Part shown: positions 1 through 12,852 of the stretch, one piece after another
Layout: each line of letters opens with the position of its first letter
Numbering within the stretch: the stretch's first letter is position 1
Source: Nymphaea colorata
Lineage: Eukaryota > Streptophyta > Magnoliopsida > Nymphaeales > Nymphaeaceae
Assembly (NCBI RefSeq): GCF_008831285.2
Contig: NC_045145.1
Span: forward strand, 24,116,802-24,180,801
Reading direction: 5' to 3'
DNA: 64,000 nucleotides
Translations under genes and position numbers: made by a program
The notes under the pieces: generated by a model
What the model was told of the DNA's origin: nothing
The model's input: only the letters and a program-made list of their open reading frames with translations
Database searches by the model: none

Positions 1-417
1 CTGGGGGGTAACATGGTGGTATGGAGGAGTAAAAGGCAGGAAGTCTGTTCTAGATCCAGTGCTGAGGCTGAATGCAGGGCAGTTGCTATGGAGGTTACAG
101 AAATGTTATGGCTAAAGATTCTTCTAGCAGATATTGGGGTTGAAATGGAAGAGAAGATGAAGATGTATTGTGACAACAAGTCTCCGATTAACCTAGCTAA
201 TAATCATGTCCTTCATGACAGAACCAAACATGTGGAGATAGATCGCCATTTCATACGGAAACGCATAGATTCAAAGGAATTGATCCTGCCTTATATGAAG
301 TCTGAAGATCAAGTTGCGGATGTTTTAACTAAAGCCTTATGTACATCTCAATTTGAAAAAAATGTTAGCAAGCTTGGCATGTTTGACATGTATGCCAAGC
401 TTGAGGGGGAGTGTTAG
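1..417 (+). pseudogene. copia polyprotein C-terminus (RNase H), partial
   Basis: The frame is open from base 1 to the TAG at 415-417 and encodes the last 138 or so residues of a copia Pol. It contains the WRSKRQ and SRSSAEAE motifs of the copia RNase H (the acidic residue of AEAE is catalytic in the family), then YCDNKS with another conserved acid, and the tail DQVADVLTKAL...KLGMFD typical of copia 3' ends. No stop interrupts this part. The start is off the window, so whether the whole element is intact cannot be judged. Confidence 0.85.
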
Positions 418-697
418 AATATCTTGTAATAGGGACCCGGGTCCGGTATGGACCCGGTCCCATGGGCGCGGATACCGAGGCTGGCTCGGTATCCTAGGCG
501 GGGCTCTCTACCTCTCTCTCATATAATCTCCACTTATTGTAAATTAGTTGATTAAGTGGAAATAATCTTCTCTCTCCTAGGGTTGCGGTTTTGCTCCTAG
601 GTTAGAGCTTCCCCGTGGTTTTTCACCTCTTCCTGAGGTTTTCCACGTATATCTTGTGTTTTGTCTTCGTTTTCTTCTTCCATTGCATGTTTCTACA
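412..697 (+). repeat. copia 3' LTR
   Basis: A 286-bp LTR, TGTTAG...CTACA, directly follows the polypurine tract. A CT-rich tail and a CTTCGTTTTCTTC stretch near the 3' end resemble the LTR ends of the outer copia at 19123 and 29616. The end was chosen at the terminal CA. Confidence 0.75.
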
Positions 698-1552
698 ATT
701 ATATTTTGTATATTCTATGATGTTCTTTAGGTTTCATGCCTATGTTCTGTCATGTTTTCAACATGCTGTTGTGAGATTTGGAATAGACAAGAGTCTTGAT
801 TATTTGTTTCCCCTGATTGTTTGCAATTTCCCCGTTTGATCCTTCACTTCTCTTTATGACTTTGGTGATTGAGTGTTTTTCTTTTCCTAGTGGAAGCAGG
901 TGTATGCCTCTTTTGCTTGTACAAAATCTGCATAAAGTATCTGCCATGGTTATTTTTTGTCTTAATGACAGAAGTGGTTGCATTTTTATCAGAAGTTCAC
1001 ATTTTTAATTTGCTTCAGCCTTTTTGCCTATTAGAAATAAGTAGCCCAACTACTTAGAGGTAACCTTGCAGGCATCATTTGTCCTATTAATAGTTCAATT
1101 CACCTTTTCTGTGGACTTAATTTCGTGGAATTGATCTTATCGCAGATTGAACAGCTCACAGAGTTGTCTCACATTTTTCTTGGAAAATTGCTTTCTCTTT
1201 ATACCTTTCAAATAATGTGTCGTGTTAGATGCCAAGTCACCATGCAATGTCTACAGATTCAAGTTCAATTAAGGGAAAATAATACTTTCATGTATCTATA
1301 GGCAGCATCATGGTGATTCTTTGTGAGTTATGAATCATTACTACCGCTGGAGATGCGTATGGTGATCTTTTGGAACCATAAGCATCTACCAAGATGTTTT
1401 GGCTATTCCTTCATTTCAAATATTTCATTGGTTTGTTGACTGTTTTACCTCTAAGGCAACATTTAATTGCATGTATTTTTTGGCAAACTATCCTTTAAAT
1501 AGAATTGTAGTTGGCAAATGTGATTAGTTCTCAATCATTCCTGGTGTCATAG
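698..1552. other. intron sequence, no gene seen
   Basis: Between the copia LTR and the first visible kanadaptin exon I see only AT-rich intron-like sequence, ending in a pyrimidine tract and ...GTGTCATAG acceptor at 1552. Short ORFs here show no recognisable motif. Confidence 0.5.
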
Positions 1553-4500
1553 GTGGCTAATATGAGGAAGGAGATTGATGCCATAAAAGCAAAAGAGATT
1601 GCACAAGGTGGGTTGACACAGGGTCAGCAAACTCAAATTGCTAGGAATGAGCAGAGAATATCACAGGTTTTTTTTTTTTCCTGAAACCTAGTTTTAGCTG
1701 ATATGAAGCAGTATCATATAGTTCTATTGCACATATGACTACTTTTGGCAAAATTCAACAGGTTCTGGAGGAGCTTGAGAATTTAGAGGAGACTTTAAAT
1801 GACAGCATACGAGAGAGCATTGGTGCACATGCTAGGAACCTGTATGGGAAGAAGGTGGGTCAGTTTGAAGATGAGGATCAAGTCCTTAGGTTAGTAATTT
1901 TTACGTCTTTCATTGTTCATTATATTTCAATGATACTCATATGCATGAATTTTGATATTTTCGCCCAGCTGTGGCCAAGATACTATTTCAAAAGGAAATT
2001 AACTTTACATTTTTCAATGATAGTAGATGCATGTGCTGGCATCACACAAGATTGAGACATACATGGAATTCATTACCAAATACTTGTATCAAAAACTTTT
2101 CTAATGCTTCCTCTTCCCTATTCAGGAGTTGCATGACAAGTCAGTTGGTTTTCTCTCCCTTGGTTTACTTCTGGCATCCCTATTGCCACAGCACATGGGC
2201 TGCAATAGGCATAGAGCATTTCCCCTTCCCTTCAAGAAAATTGTGCATTTAGAATGTTATGAGATTTGTCATGTTGCCTTCAAGCTAAGCATCAGCACAG
2301 GCACAAGTTCATATTGGTATGACACCAGGATTTTGTCGTGACTACTCTGTGAACATAACTGTTCACTTTGGGATCACTGACGGCAACATATAGACTAAAT
2401 ATTATTCTCTGTACTAGCATCAACTCTCTCTCTACATTGACGAATAAGTGATTTTCATGGTGCTTTTATAGTAAAAGTTTTTTATAAAGGTGGCCAGGTA
2501 GGACTAACTCATTACAGGAGTTTGAATACCATCCCAGCTACTGGTAACATTCATCTTTATCTAATCCTTAAGTGGTCCAAATGAGTTGACACAAATGCCT
2601 TTCAACAGAAAACAAAGGAACAACAAATCCTTTAATAAGTGGCATGCAAGTATTCCAGAAATCACATGAACCCATTTATGTTGTTAAATAATGATTATTT
2701 GAAACTGCTAGTTATTTTTAAAATAACAAATGGAGGGATTTGTCTTGAGATACAAACATAAGGAATGTATTTGTTAATCACAACAATGCACGGATGGATG
2801 TGTCAATTGCCCATAAGTTGGATGACTCTAGGAAGGAGCCTTAAATTGGCATGTTCATCAAGTTTCAAGAACACACATCTTATATCGGAAGAGAAATTTT
2901 ACTCCATTTGCCATACATTGGCTCTTTCTAATATTGTATTGTTAAATTCAGGCTAACATTTTCTTATTATTGCAGTGATGATGATGAATTTTATGACCGA
3001 ACAAAGAATAAGGCTAGTTCACTTTCAAGAGCTGGTGAGAAGAAAGCAGTTGAAACGGCAGAAACTTTACTTGATAAGAAAGAGTGCATAACTAAAGAAA
3101 TTGAAGAAATCAGGGATGCACTTCAAGAAGAGAAGAAGAAATTTGCAAAAGAGATTGAGGGTGAAACAGAGGGTGCAGATGCACTTGATGCGTTCATGAG
3201 TGGACTTTCAAACCAGATAGGTGAGGTGACCTTACACCATGTAGTTTGATGCTAAAGCCATTTAATCTCTATGCTGCAAGCATTTACTTCCATATTTTCT
3301 TGTGGTTTCAAATCTGCAATTTACTATTCAACTTGTAACCCAGAGCTCCTTGTCTGCATTTGTCCAAAGCCTATTCTGTTGCTCTATGCCTCGTATCACA
3401 TGCCTGTCCTGCTAGCATGATTTTACTCTTTTAGGCGGTTGTCATGTTGGGATCTGATACACAGCATGTCAAGTACTGGGGGCATCATTTGGAGTGTGGA
3501 ATGTGGACACTTTACAGCTTATGGAAGCATCTCATACCTGAAATAATTTCTTTTCAATTATTTAGTGTTGTGGACCATAACAACTTTTAAAATGAAATAA
3601 ACTCTTGATTTTTGTTTTCAAAAGCATTTTTTCTGTTTTGAGCTCCAGGATTTTAGAATTTGTGTATGCACCTGTCATATTTCCTGGCATGTCATATGTA
3701 CGTCCTTGAGGCCCTGAGGGTGTCAAATGCTTTTATATGTTTCCTTCATGTGCCTTGTGGAAAGCAAGGGGTTATGGACTACGTAATTTCTTTTCCACAA
3801 CTGAGGTCAAATTCTGGGTTTTAGAACGGTAGTATATTTGGACGGAAGGCCCTATTTTGCTTCTGTATATGAATTTTCCTGGTTGATCGTTTAAGAGAAT
3901 TCCTTGTACCAGTCCGTAAGTGCAGTACTTAGTGTATTCCTTTTTGTGCAGAAATTGATAAAGCAGCTCAACTTGAAAAGAAAATTCATGAACTTGAAGC
4001 AGACTTGGAACGGATCTTATATCTCCTCAAAATTGCTGATCCTACTGGTGAGGCTGCTAAGAAAAGAGGTGCAAATCCTCCAGCAGCAAATCCTGAGGTT
4101 ATAGCTATCTCTGTTTCTGCTCCTAACAAGATACATTCTAAAGATGAAAAGAAATCACATAAATCACAGGGCTTGCGAAAGCCTGCTGCCATCAGTTCCG
4201 CCCAAGAAGCTCCTGTTCTTCCAGAAACAAGCAAGCCTTCGGAAGATAAGAATACTAACAAAGGCGAAGAGAAGACGTCTGTGTATGTTCTTCCAAAGCC
4301 ACGATGGCTTGGCGCTACTCTGCAGGTGAATGCAAGTGATAGCCCACGTCAGGAGGTTCCCTTGAGTACGGATGAATCAAGCCAGTTTATTGACTATAAA
4401 GACCGTAAAACTGCGTTAACTGTTAATAATGAAGAGCAGATAGTTAAATCCTCCATTGAAGAAGCTGCTCCTGGCTTGATTATAAGGAAGCGGAAGGACA

Positions 4501-4950
4501 CAGAAAAAACTAAAAGTGGCAATGCTGAATCTCTTGGCCACTCAACGTCATCAACTTCAGCTGAAAGTAATGCTCTAGACGCTGTCGCACTTCTGTTAAA
4601 GCACCAGAAGGGATATTTGACCTCATGTGATGAAGTAGACAATGATGAAGAAAATGCTTCCAGTGGTCACACCAACAGAGAGAAAAGGAAACAGAAGAGA
4701 AAAATAGGCCCTGAAAAACCTGTTTTTCTTGATAGCGGTCCAGATTATGAATCATGGGTGCCGCCAGCAGGTAAAATTATTCGTTATTTTTATGCAGTTG
4801 CAATCATGTTCCCTGTGTTTCTCTTCGTTAACAATGGAAAAAAATAGAAGCGAAGAAATGTATCAATGTTTTCAGTTGACATTTGCGACACACCATGCAG
4901 GACAAACTGGTGATGGTCGGACCTCCTTGAATGATCGGTTTGGTTACTGA
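1553..4950 (+). CDS. kanadaptin (SLC4A1AP)-like protein, C-terminal five exons
   Basis: Exons 1553-1666, 1762-1889, 2976-3220, 3952-4770 and 4901-4950 join with phase kept and GT-AG borders. Read in order they give a coiled-coil stretch (RKEIDAIKAKEIAQGG, then LEELENLEETLNDSIRESIG), the acidic motif SDDDEFYDRT, a second charged helix (KKECITKEIEEIRDALQEEK), a low-complexity Lys/Ser/Glu region holding KPRWLGATLQ, and the closing motif WVPPAGQTGDGRTSLNDRFGY. SDDDEFYDRT and the WVPP...GDGRTSLN tail are hallmarks of kanadaptin proteins. Family members carry an N-terminal FHA phosphopeptide-binding domain, which would be upstream of this window. The plant function is poorly known; human kanadaptin is nuclear-localising. 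The frame enters exon 1 at phase 0, so earlier exons must exist. A polyadenylation-like AATAAA lies at 5230-5235. Confidence 0.85.
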
Positions 4951-7543
4951 CTGGTACCATTTTTGGGCGTCCCAACTTTCATCACCTGCAGTAGAAGGTG
5001 CACTTACGGTTTATTACAATGAAGTTCTTTGTTTACACGAGAAAGCTTTTGCCACCAACGCTATGCCATTGATGAATCTTCGTCATTATGATCCTGCATG
5101 TGGAGACTACCCGTTACTGCGACAGCGCAGTGCGGCATGGAGCAGGAGGAAAATCTTGTATTGTGGACTGTCATCCTCTAACTGTAACATGGTGACCGTC
5201 GTGCTTAAAGATGCAAATGAAGATTGAGGAATAAAAGTATATCAGAGCTTAATGTCAACCGAAAAATCCATATGGTTTTTTCAAAGAGCCAAAAATTAAT
5301 TTTTTTTTTTTTGTGAATATTGTAAACGAATCCGAAAACAGTTTCAAGGTCTGGAAATTTCTCGGCTTCTTATGTCTTCCTTTGTAGCAGCTATTGAAGA
5401 GCGTTAATAATGCTTGATCCTTCGGTCCTGATCTTTTAGTACTGCCCAAAAGTATTGGACACGTTTTTTCGAAGTCAAATTCCGATACTTGCCTCGTACC
5501 AGTGGATCCTATCTCAACGGTAAGCCACTTACACCAACGTAAGTCTGTAATGGTGTGGACGCGGGCTGCACTTAGGGTTGCACGAGCCGAGTTGAGCCTG
5601 AGCTTGGCCAGCTCGAGTTCGGCTCGACTCAAAAATCTCAAGCTCGGTTTGAACTCGAGTCAAGCTTCTTATGGCAAGCTTGACTCGACTACACAAAATC
5701 GAGTTCAAACCCGATTTGTTTAACCATTTAACTCGTTTAGGTGTTAACTCGTTTAACGTTCAATCGTTTAACATATGTAATTCTGTAACTTGTGAAAATT
5801 TGTTTTTACTCTAAAAGTTAAAACCGGTGATTCAGCGAACCGGTTTTGGTATTATTATATAAAGTATTGATTTGCGAGTTTAGTATAAATGAATTTGAGT
5901 TTTTTGAAACTCGACTCTACTCGTTTATTGTTTCAAGTGTCTTTGTAGATTCGAACTCGACTTGTTTATAAATGAGTTGAGCAGGAACCAAATTTTTTCA
6001 AGCGAGTTCGAACCAGCCCAAAGTTGGTTCAGTGCAGTTCTAGTTGCACCTGGTTGTGGTTTTTAGGTACTCAGGCTGATCCTGACTGGTCCGACGTCCC
6101 TTTGACATAGCCCATTCTAGAGGCAGATTGACTTCGGTTAAGTCCAAATAATATCTTTTATTTAATAACTGGAGATATTCAATAACATGAAATCAATTAA
6201 AAAAGTAGGACAAAAAATCTAGGACCTGCTGGATTCACGCCTGAAAAACCGTCAAAGAAAGTGAGGCTATTGACATGATGAATCTCTGTTTCCCAAGTTA
6301 AGCGTGGCATGTATACAACCATGCACTTTTGAGGGACAAGCTGTACTGTAGACTTTGTTTTGGGGAAAGCACACCCGGTGAGGAGACTACCACTGGCTGG
6401 TTGCAGAGTGGAACACTGTTACTACACCCCTCGCCCTCAGGGATTATGCATGCTGTGGCTCTTGCAATGGATTTCTGCGTGGCTCGTGCGGAGGATTCTC
6501 ACAATGCAGCTCCGAGCATGACTGCTGTCGACAGGAACTGTCGAAGCCCTCTCCAACTATTCCAGAGACCGTAGGAGGTCTGTAGAATCCTTTATTTCGC
6601 TACTCGTGGAGGTTTATGACTGAGTTTCATCCTTCTAGTGTGTGATTGTGTATGTGAGTTCAATGTTTGCCATGTTAAAATTTGAAAACTTGCATTAAAA
6701 AATAGCTATTAAATTTTAGCAACATATTTTTAAATTTTACCCATCCAACAACTATTTAGTGCACGGCAACATTGACTTGAACTGACCGGACTTCCTGTTA
6801 CTGTTACTCGTGGGGATAGTGCTTCCTGCAGGATCTGCACCTGCTTTTACAGGAAAGAACACGCTTCAGCCACTCATTTAAGTATCATTATGTTCTGCAA
6901 CGTGCGCGCATGCGCTAGCGGGTGCAGGCCCATATAAAACACTAGGATACCCATTCAAGGCAACTGAGCATACGCTTTATGTTGTACGAGTTATTCATCA
7001 GTAAGCTTTCACACAATCCCCCCGGAGAAGCCTTGCAGTGTGCCACCTGGTAAGAAAAGGGTGAGAATTCGACTTGTTACACGTTAAAAATCTATGGATG
7101 GGTGAAATTCTGTGGTCAGTAAGACATAAGATCATATCTTTATTGCATCGTCCATTCCAAGTAGCTGAGTTATCCACTCTGCCATACAACCGTAATGCAC
7201 AAAGACAGCTAATGGCAATGGCGATCCAAGAATAAAATTAGCAATACAGAAAAATACAATGCCAATGGCAGACCTCTACGATCAATGACGTACAGCAGAT
7301 ATACAATTGCAGCCACAGGTTTCTTTTCCCTTTGTGAAGAAAAACTATTTACATCCGTCCAGATTTGGATGATCTCCCACCCGCCTGTCCAGAGCCTGTG
7401 GAAACTAGGCAAATGCTCTTCTCAAGCCCTCTAGGAAAGATCTGAATCCCTGGTAGTGCAACGCATAAATATAATGCTCGTACAAGTTGTGCCAGGCTAA
7501 GTGCATCTTATCACCCCTGAGAAAGAAGGGCGGTCCACAGGGA
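4951..7543. other. intergenic region between convergent kanadaptin and RpoT genes
   Basis: About 2.6 kb separates the kanadaptin stop from the RpoT stop; the genes converge, so both 3' UTRs lie here. AATAAA at 5230-5235 suits the kanadaptin 3' end. A repeat with CTCGAG/GGCTCGA-rich sequence occupies about 5572-6050. The rest is AT-rich with no recognisable coding potential. Confidence 0.5.
5572..6050. repeat. CTCGAG-rich dispersed repeat, possibly a MITE
   Basis: The stretch begins TAGGGTTGCACGAGCCGAG and ends near GTTCTAGTTGCACC, with repeated ACTCGAGT/GGCTCGA/TTCGAACTCGA words between. The style is that of short non-autonomous elements common in plant genomes. The ends are only partly inverted copies and I find no clean target duplication, so class and borders are uncertain. 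Confidence 0.35.
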
Positions 7544-10500
7544 TCAATTGAAAAAATAAGTTGACTGCAAAACTTCCTTTAGATCAAAATTGCCACGATC
7601 TGGAAGAGGAGGAAACTGCAGGTTCGGAAATGACTTCTCAAAGCCCTCCAGTAACTGCATCAGAAAGCATCATAAGCAAGAAAGTCTCTAAGACAACATT
7701 GCCACTTGATAGGACAGGTAAATAATAATGTTTTTAAGATAAAGCACGAAACTTTTGGATTGTTGAAAAAAGATCACACGATCCAGGGTATTCCTAAATG
7801 ATCTACTACATACATTGGCACCATGCATATGCTATAATTGATAATCCAAAATTGGTAAGCACATTACCATGCAATATATTTCCACTACAGATCAATTAGC
7901 AACAGCGGACTCAAATTTTAATTGTCTTTCGTGCAAAATATTCAATTTTTAGGCATAAGGACAAGAGATAAGATATAGTCTAAAACTGCATCATTTTCTA
8001 ATTAGGTTTTCTAATCCTTCTTACAAGTAGGTGGGTGGCGAAAAATGGAAGACTCAAAGGACCCATTTAACCTGTTCAACATATTCATTCCTCACTTCGT
8101 CTGTTGGCACTGTTGGTTGGTTGACGTGATGAAAGCCAATGTACCTATTTTAAGCCCAATTGGGCGAGCAAGTTCAAGCTTCTTTTTGCTGCAGCACTTT
8201 TGAATCAAACAACTATCAGGCAAAAAATAAGAGATGTTGAACTGCAACATTTTCCAATGAGGCCTTGTGATCCTTTCTACAAGTAGGTGGGTAACGACAA
8301 AGTGAAAGACTAAGGGACTCCATTTAAATCTGTTCAATATCTTTATTCTGGAGTCAGTCTGTTGTAACTGATGGTCGGCTGGCGTGAGGAAAGCTGATGC
8401 ACCTATTCTCGGGCCAACATCACTCTACTTTCTGCCTCGGTATTTTCATTCAAATCATGGAGGTTTCATATACTCACACTTTCCAGTATTGGCTGCTCAT
8501 AGAGTTCAACAAATTTCTCCCTCAATATTCTGTTCATTTTATCCACATCGCATGCATGCGTCCAATATGAATCATGAACACCTGAAGCAGGTTAAAAAGA
8601 AGTAAATAGCCAACTCAAAGTAGCCCCAAAATACTAGAAAATGAAACAAGGAAGTGCACCTGCAAAATTCAATCCTGCCTTTTTGCAGGCAATGGCTGTC
8701 ATCATCATATGAGACCCATCAAGGGAATGAACGAAATTAGGGGGGAAAGCAGTCCTCTGTCTCTTAATCATGACCTTCGAAAAGCACAATAATGCAGTTA
8801 ATACGACTGAACAGAAACCAAAGAGTGATATCATTATTCTTAGACATTTAATTAGGCGAGAAAAAGAACTAATGACAACCTTATCTGTTTCTCTTTGTAA
8901 AGCCAAAACCTGGAGAGATGTTTTTACCTGCAGCATTTTCTCATCATCAGTTTATGATAGGAAAATAGAAACAGAAATCATGAAAGTTGTTTTCAGCGAC
9001 TTCGTGCAATGCTTTACCAAAAAAAAAAACATAACCATGCTTTTCGCAATGTAAACATCTCAAACAATAGAATCTACTGAAGAACATGATAACTTGCCCA
9101 TAGAAAGTAACCTTAGATGAGCCTCATGCCAGGCCCTTTTATTCTAACTCAATTTTACCTACCTCACCTAATTAGATTTCCACATATGATCAATGATGCC
9201 AGGTGCAAAAAATATCTTGCAGACTAGAGAGAGAGAGAGAGAGCTTACAAGACATCTTCCTTTCTGCTTGTACGGTTGCACGACTGGAAGGCCAAGGGGA
9301 GTAATCCACCTCACCGACTCATTTTCAGTGGCAATCACCTGCCAATTTACAAATAATGAGACCACTAGAAATAGACATAAGGATTTTGTTCAACTAACTA
9401 CATACTACTTATGATACACGGGTACGCCTCCAAAGAAGGCGTACCCTACTGGTACCGGTACGACACCGGTACGGGGCTGGGTACGGCTCCAGTACGCGTT
9501 GACCGTACCGGAGGCCGTATCGTCCAAAATTGGACACGGTCAACATTGACCGAGTCCAATTTTGTCCTTTTTTTTAACGTTTATTTCATTTTAACGTTAA
9601 AAATCATTTTGACGTTAAAAAAAAAGTAAAACGAAGTTACAAAACCCTTTCGTTTCTGTCGTTACGACTCTTTACCTCTTGTCTCTCTCCGGCAACGAAG
9701 CAGCGGCGACAGGCGACGGTAGGGGCGGCGAACGCGGGGCGGAACGGCAACGGCAGCGACAGCAGCGACGGCAAGAGGTGACTTTGCGTTTTTTTCATTT
9801 TTTGTTTTCATTTTCATTGGCTCCGCCACCTCCACCCCTGCCTTCGCCGCCGGCGACGACCGGCGACGGGTTGTGTATGCAGAAAACTCATCGCCTGAAA
9901 GTGAAAACCCAACACCCCTCCCTCTGGCTCGCCCTTTCTCTACCTGAGAGGGTTTCAAATCTCTCTACCTCTCTACCCGAGAGGCTAGCCGACGATTTAT
10001 AGCCCCAGCCGCTTCCTCATGTGTTTTGTGTGTTTATTTGTATGTGTCAATGTGATTTGCAGCTTTTTTGTGTGTTTTCATAATAAACTTGATCTTCTTC
10101 CTGGTAAGCCAGAGATTCAGAGAATATAATAGAGGCCTCCTTTTCATTCTTCATTGTCTTAGAATAGGAGGCCTTTTCATTCTTCACTGTCTTAGAATAT
10201 TGTTGAATGTGGATTGCATTTGCCGGCAGGGCATGTGAATGAGTGTTGCACTCATGCCGTTGTACTGAATGAGTGCTGCATGTTGCACTGTGATATATCG
10301 TTTCATGAGATAATTCATCTATTTCGATTGATCCCTGTTTTTATTGGTTATGTGTTGCAGTTGCAGCTCATTTGCTAGGTTCTGTTCAGACATAAGTTGT
10401 AATGGCTGATAAAGGAAAAGAAATACTGCCTCCTACAGGAAGTGGGAATGTAGAAAGCAGCAGTGGCAGTGTTAATACCGCTACAGTAGAGAAGGATAAT

Positions 10501-12810
10501 CCATCTCAGCCTCTTTGGCGCTATGTAAAGAAACTATCAAAAGGACTAGGTGGTGGTGGGAATGTAATGTTTTCTTGCAAATTTTGTGATATGATGTTCA
10601 CGGGCTCTTATACACGTTGCAAGGCACATTTGTTGCATATTTATGGCGTTGGAATTACTGTGGAAGTCATTTATATTACTGTGTTCTATAAGACACCCAC
10701 AAGATTTTTCCATAATTTAGTCAAATAGCAGCACAATCACAGAAGACAGACAAATGAAGCAGCCAACAAGATTTTGCCATAACATGTTGAAATATCAAAT
10801 TAACCAACGGGGATGACTAACCTTAGCACAATCACCCAGCCAGCTCATAATGGCACGTGCAGCTTGAAACATCTCTTCCAAGGCAGTCAGGGTTGTCTAA
10901 TTAAAACAAAAACTAGACGGTCACTCACCAAATGACATTCCAATTTGACAGCACATCTTAAAAAGCATGCCTAAAAGTTACTAATTTTATTGCGGCAAAT
11001 TATGCAATTGACGTAAATGGATTTTAACTTGTGCCCTTACTCTGGCTGCATAACAAGATGCACCAAACACCTGCTCATCTGGAAGGGTGGCACGCTCCTT
11101 TAGTCTCTTCTTTATCTGATCACGGGCACCAATATAGGTCACCCCATAGACTGATGTCATAACTGTCTGCTTAACCAATTTACGGTCCACCTGCACAGCA
11201 AACAAACATATTTGATGCCTACACTCTCCATATTGAAATATGAAAAAGGAGAAATTCATCTTTTAACAGAAAAACAACACTGCATCTGGTTTTTGTTAGG
11301 TTTCCCTTTGGATGACAAACAATTAAGCAGTAATACTAACTTCACAAGGATAACCTTTTACAGTGACTGTCAATAGGATCATCTGCAAGAGAGTAACCAA
11401 ATTTGCATACTAACTGCTGCAGGAACTTCATTACCAGAATACCGACACACACACACTCAAGAAAATAAAAACCAACCTGATCAACCAAAAGCCTTGCACG
11501 TGCAGCACTAGGATTATTTGTTGGATCCTTTTGTGCATCCTTTTGCATGATTTCAAGAACTCTACAATCAAAGTAACAGTTTATAATCAAATAAGCAGAC
11601 TGGGAAATAGCGAGCAAATTTGGTAAAACCTTGGGCAACGAACTTCATATTTTTTTAATGCAAGACCAATTGCACAAAAGAACCTTCACAACCCCAATAC
11701 AACAGCACAAAGAAGCAGAGAGACTGTCAATGGTAATTATGACCTTCAGATCAAAATAATTCACCGGACATGCTCTAGACATATGGGTAAGAAGGAAGCT
11801 TTACTTATGACAGTTGCAACTAGGGAGACAAAGCTTGGCATATTTTAAAATGGATACTTCCATGTTAGCAAAGTCATGATTGTATTATAACCAAGTTGGA
11901 CGCTATGTCACATGGGTGCGGGTACAGATACGGCAATTTTCAAAAAAAAACTTTAGGTGTGGTTGCATCAAGGATGTATATATACGTGTGTATATATGTA
12001 CATAAATCATTTGTTACATTGTTATTTAACTGCTTAATTGCCTATTTATATATATTTAAATACAAGTTTTTTGTATTAGATATAGTTTATTTATGTGCAC
12101 ATTTAAAATGGTCAGTTTTGGCTCAGTCAATTGGCCCGAACCGAATGTGCTGTGTCAGCGAAGCACCAGCACCAGTGTCGACATAGGTGTGACACGGATG
12201 CAGCAGCCATTTAAAAGCTCCCATGTGACATCACTTGGACGTGAACAAAATCAACAATAACAGTTGGACTAAGAATTGTTTGTGATTCAGACAAAAACAA
12301 AAAAATGATTTACTAGAATCCCACAAGTGACATAGGCTCAAACAACTGGGTAAAAAATGAAGCACATTGTCAGATAATCTAAAACCAGTAGAAAAGATCC
12401 ATTTGGATTTTTCCTTGCCAATATGAACAAATCAAGACACACACACTCTCTCTCTCTCTTTTGAGCACTGTTTAACAGAGGATCTAACAAACATTACAAT
12501 TTCTTGGACATGGTGTGGTAGAGTTTGGCTTTATTAGAACTCATTCTTATAGGGATACATTTGACCAAACCAAATGCAGGCATATCAGAGAAAGCTAGTC
12601 AGATTAAGAGGACAGCCAAACAAAACCAAATAAGGATGCTTGTGTACCTTGCAGCAATTCCTGAGTAAACATCTGCTGGTTTCTCCCCAGCTACCAAGTT
12701 TACAGCAGCTGCTCCCAACTGAATATAAGAATGATGTTGTAATCAATAGTTCAATTTAATAGGTGCCTGCTAAAATGTGGGTGTGTGTTTGTGCGTTTGA
12801 GAGTGAGTGA

Positions 12811-12852
<42 letters not shown>

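Larger units (their letters stand above)
1..697 (+). mobile_element. Ty1/copia retrotransposon, 3' end only
   Basis: The window opens inside a Ty1/copia element. The visible part is the RNase H tail of the polyprotein, a purine-rich tract (TTGAGGGGGAG, ending about 411) and a 3' LTR from 412 to 697 that begins TGTTAG and ends CTACA. The RNase H tail closely resembles that of the outer copia element at 19123-29867 (shared stretches such as MKMYCDNKS and HVEIDRHFI), so the two are probably related lineages, although the LTRs differ. The element sits upstream of the first visible kanadaptin exon, in the same orientation, so it is probably in an intron of that gene or just 5' of it. The 5' LTR and target duplication are off the edge. 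Confidence 0.9.

Noticed and set aside
4931-5227. 98-residue ORF overlapping the kanadaptin stop
   Set aside because: It starts inside the last kanadaptin exon in another frame and lies in the likely 3' UTR; no motif was recognised.
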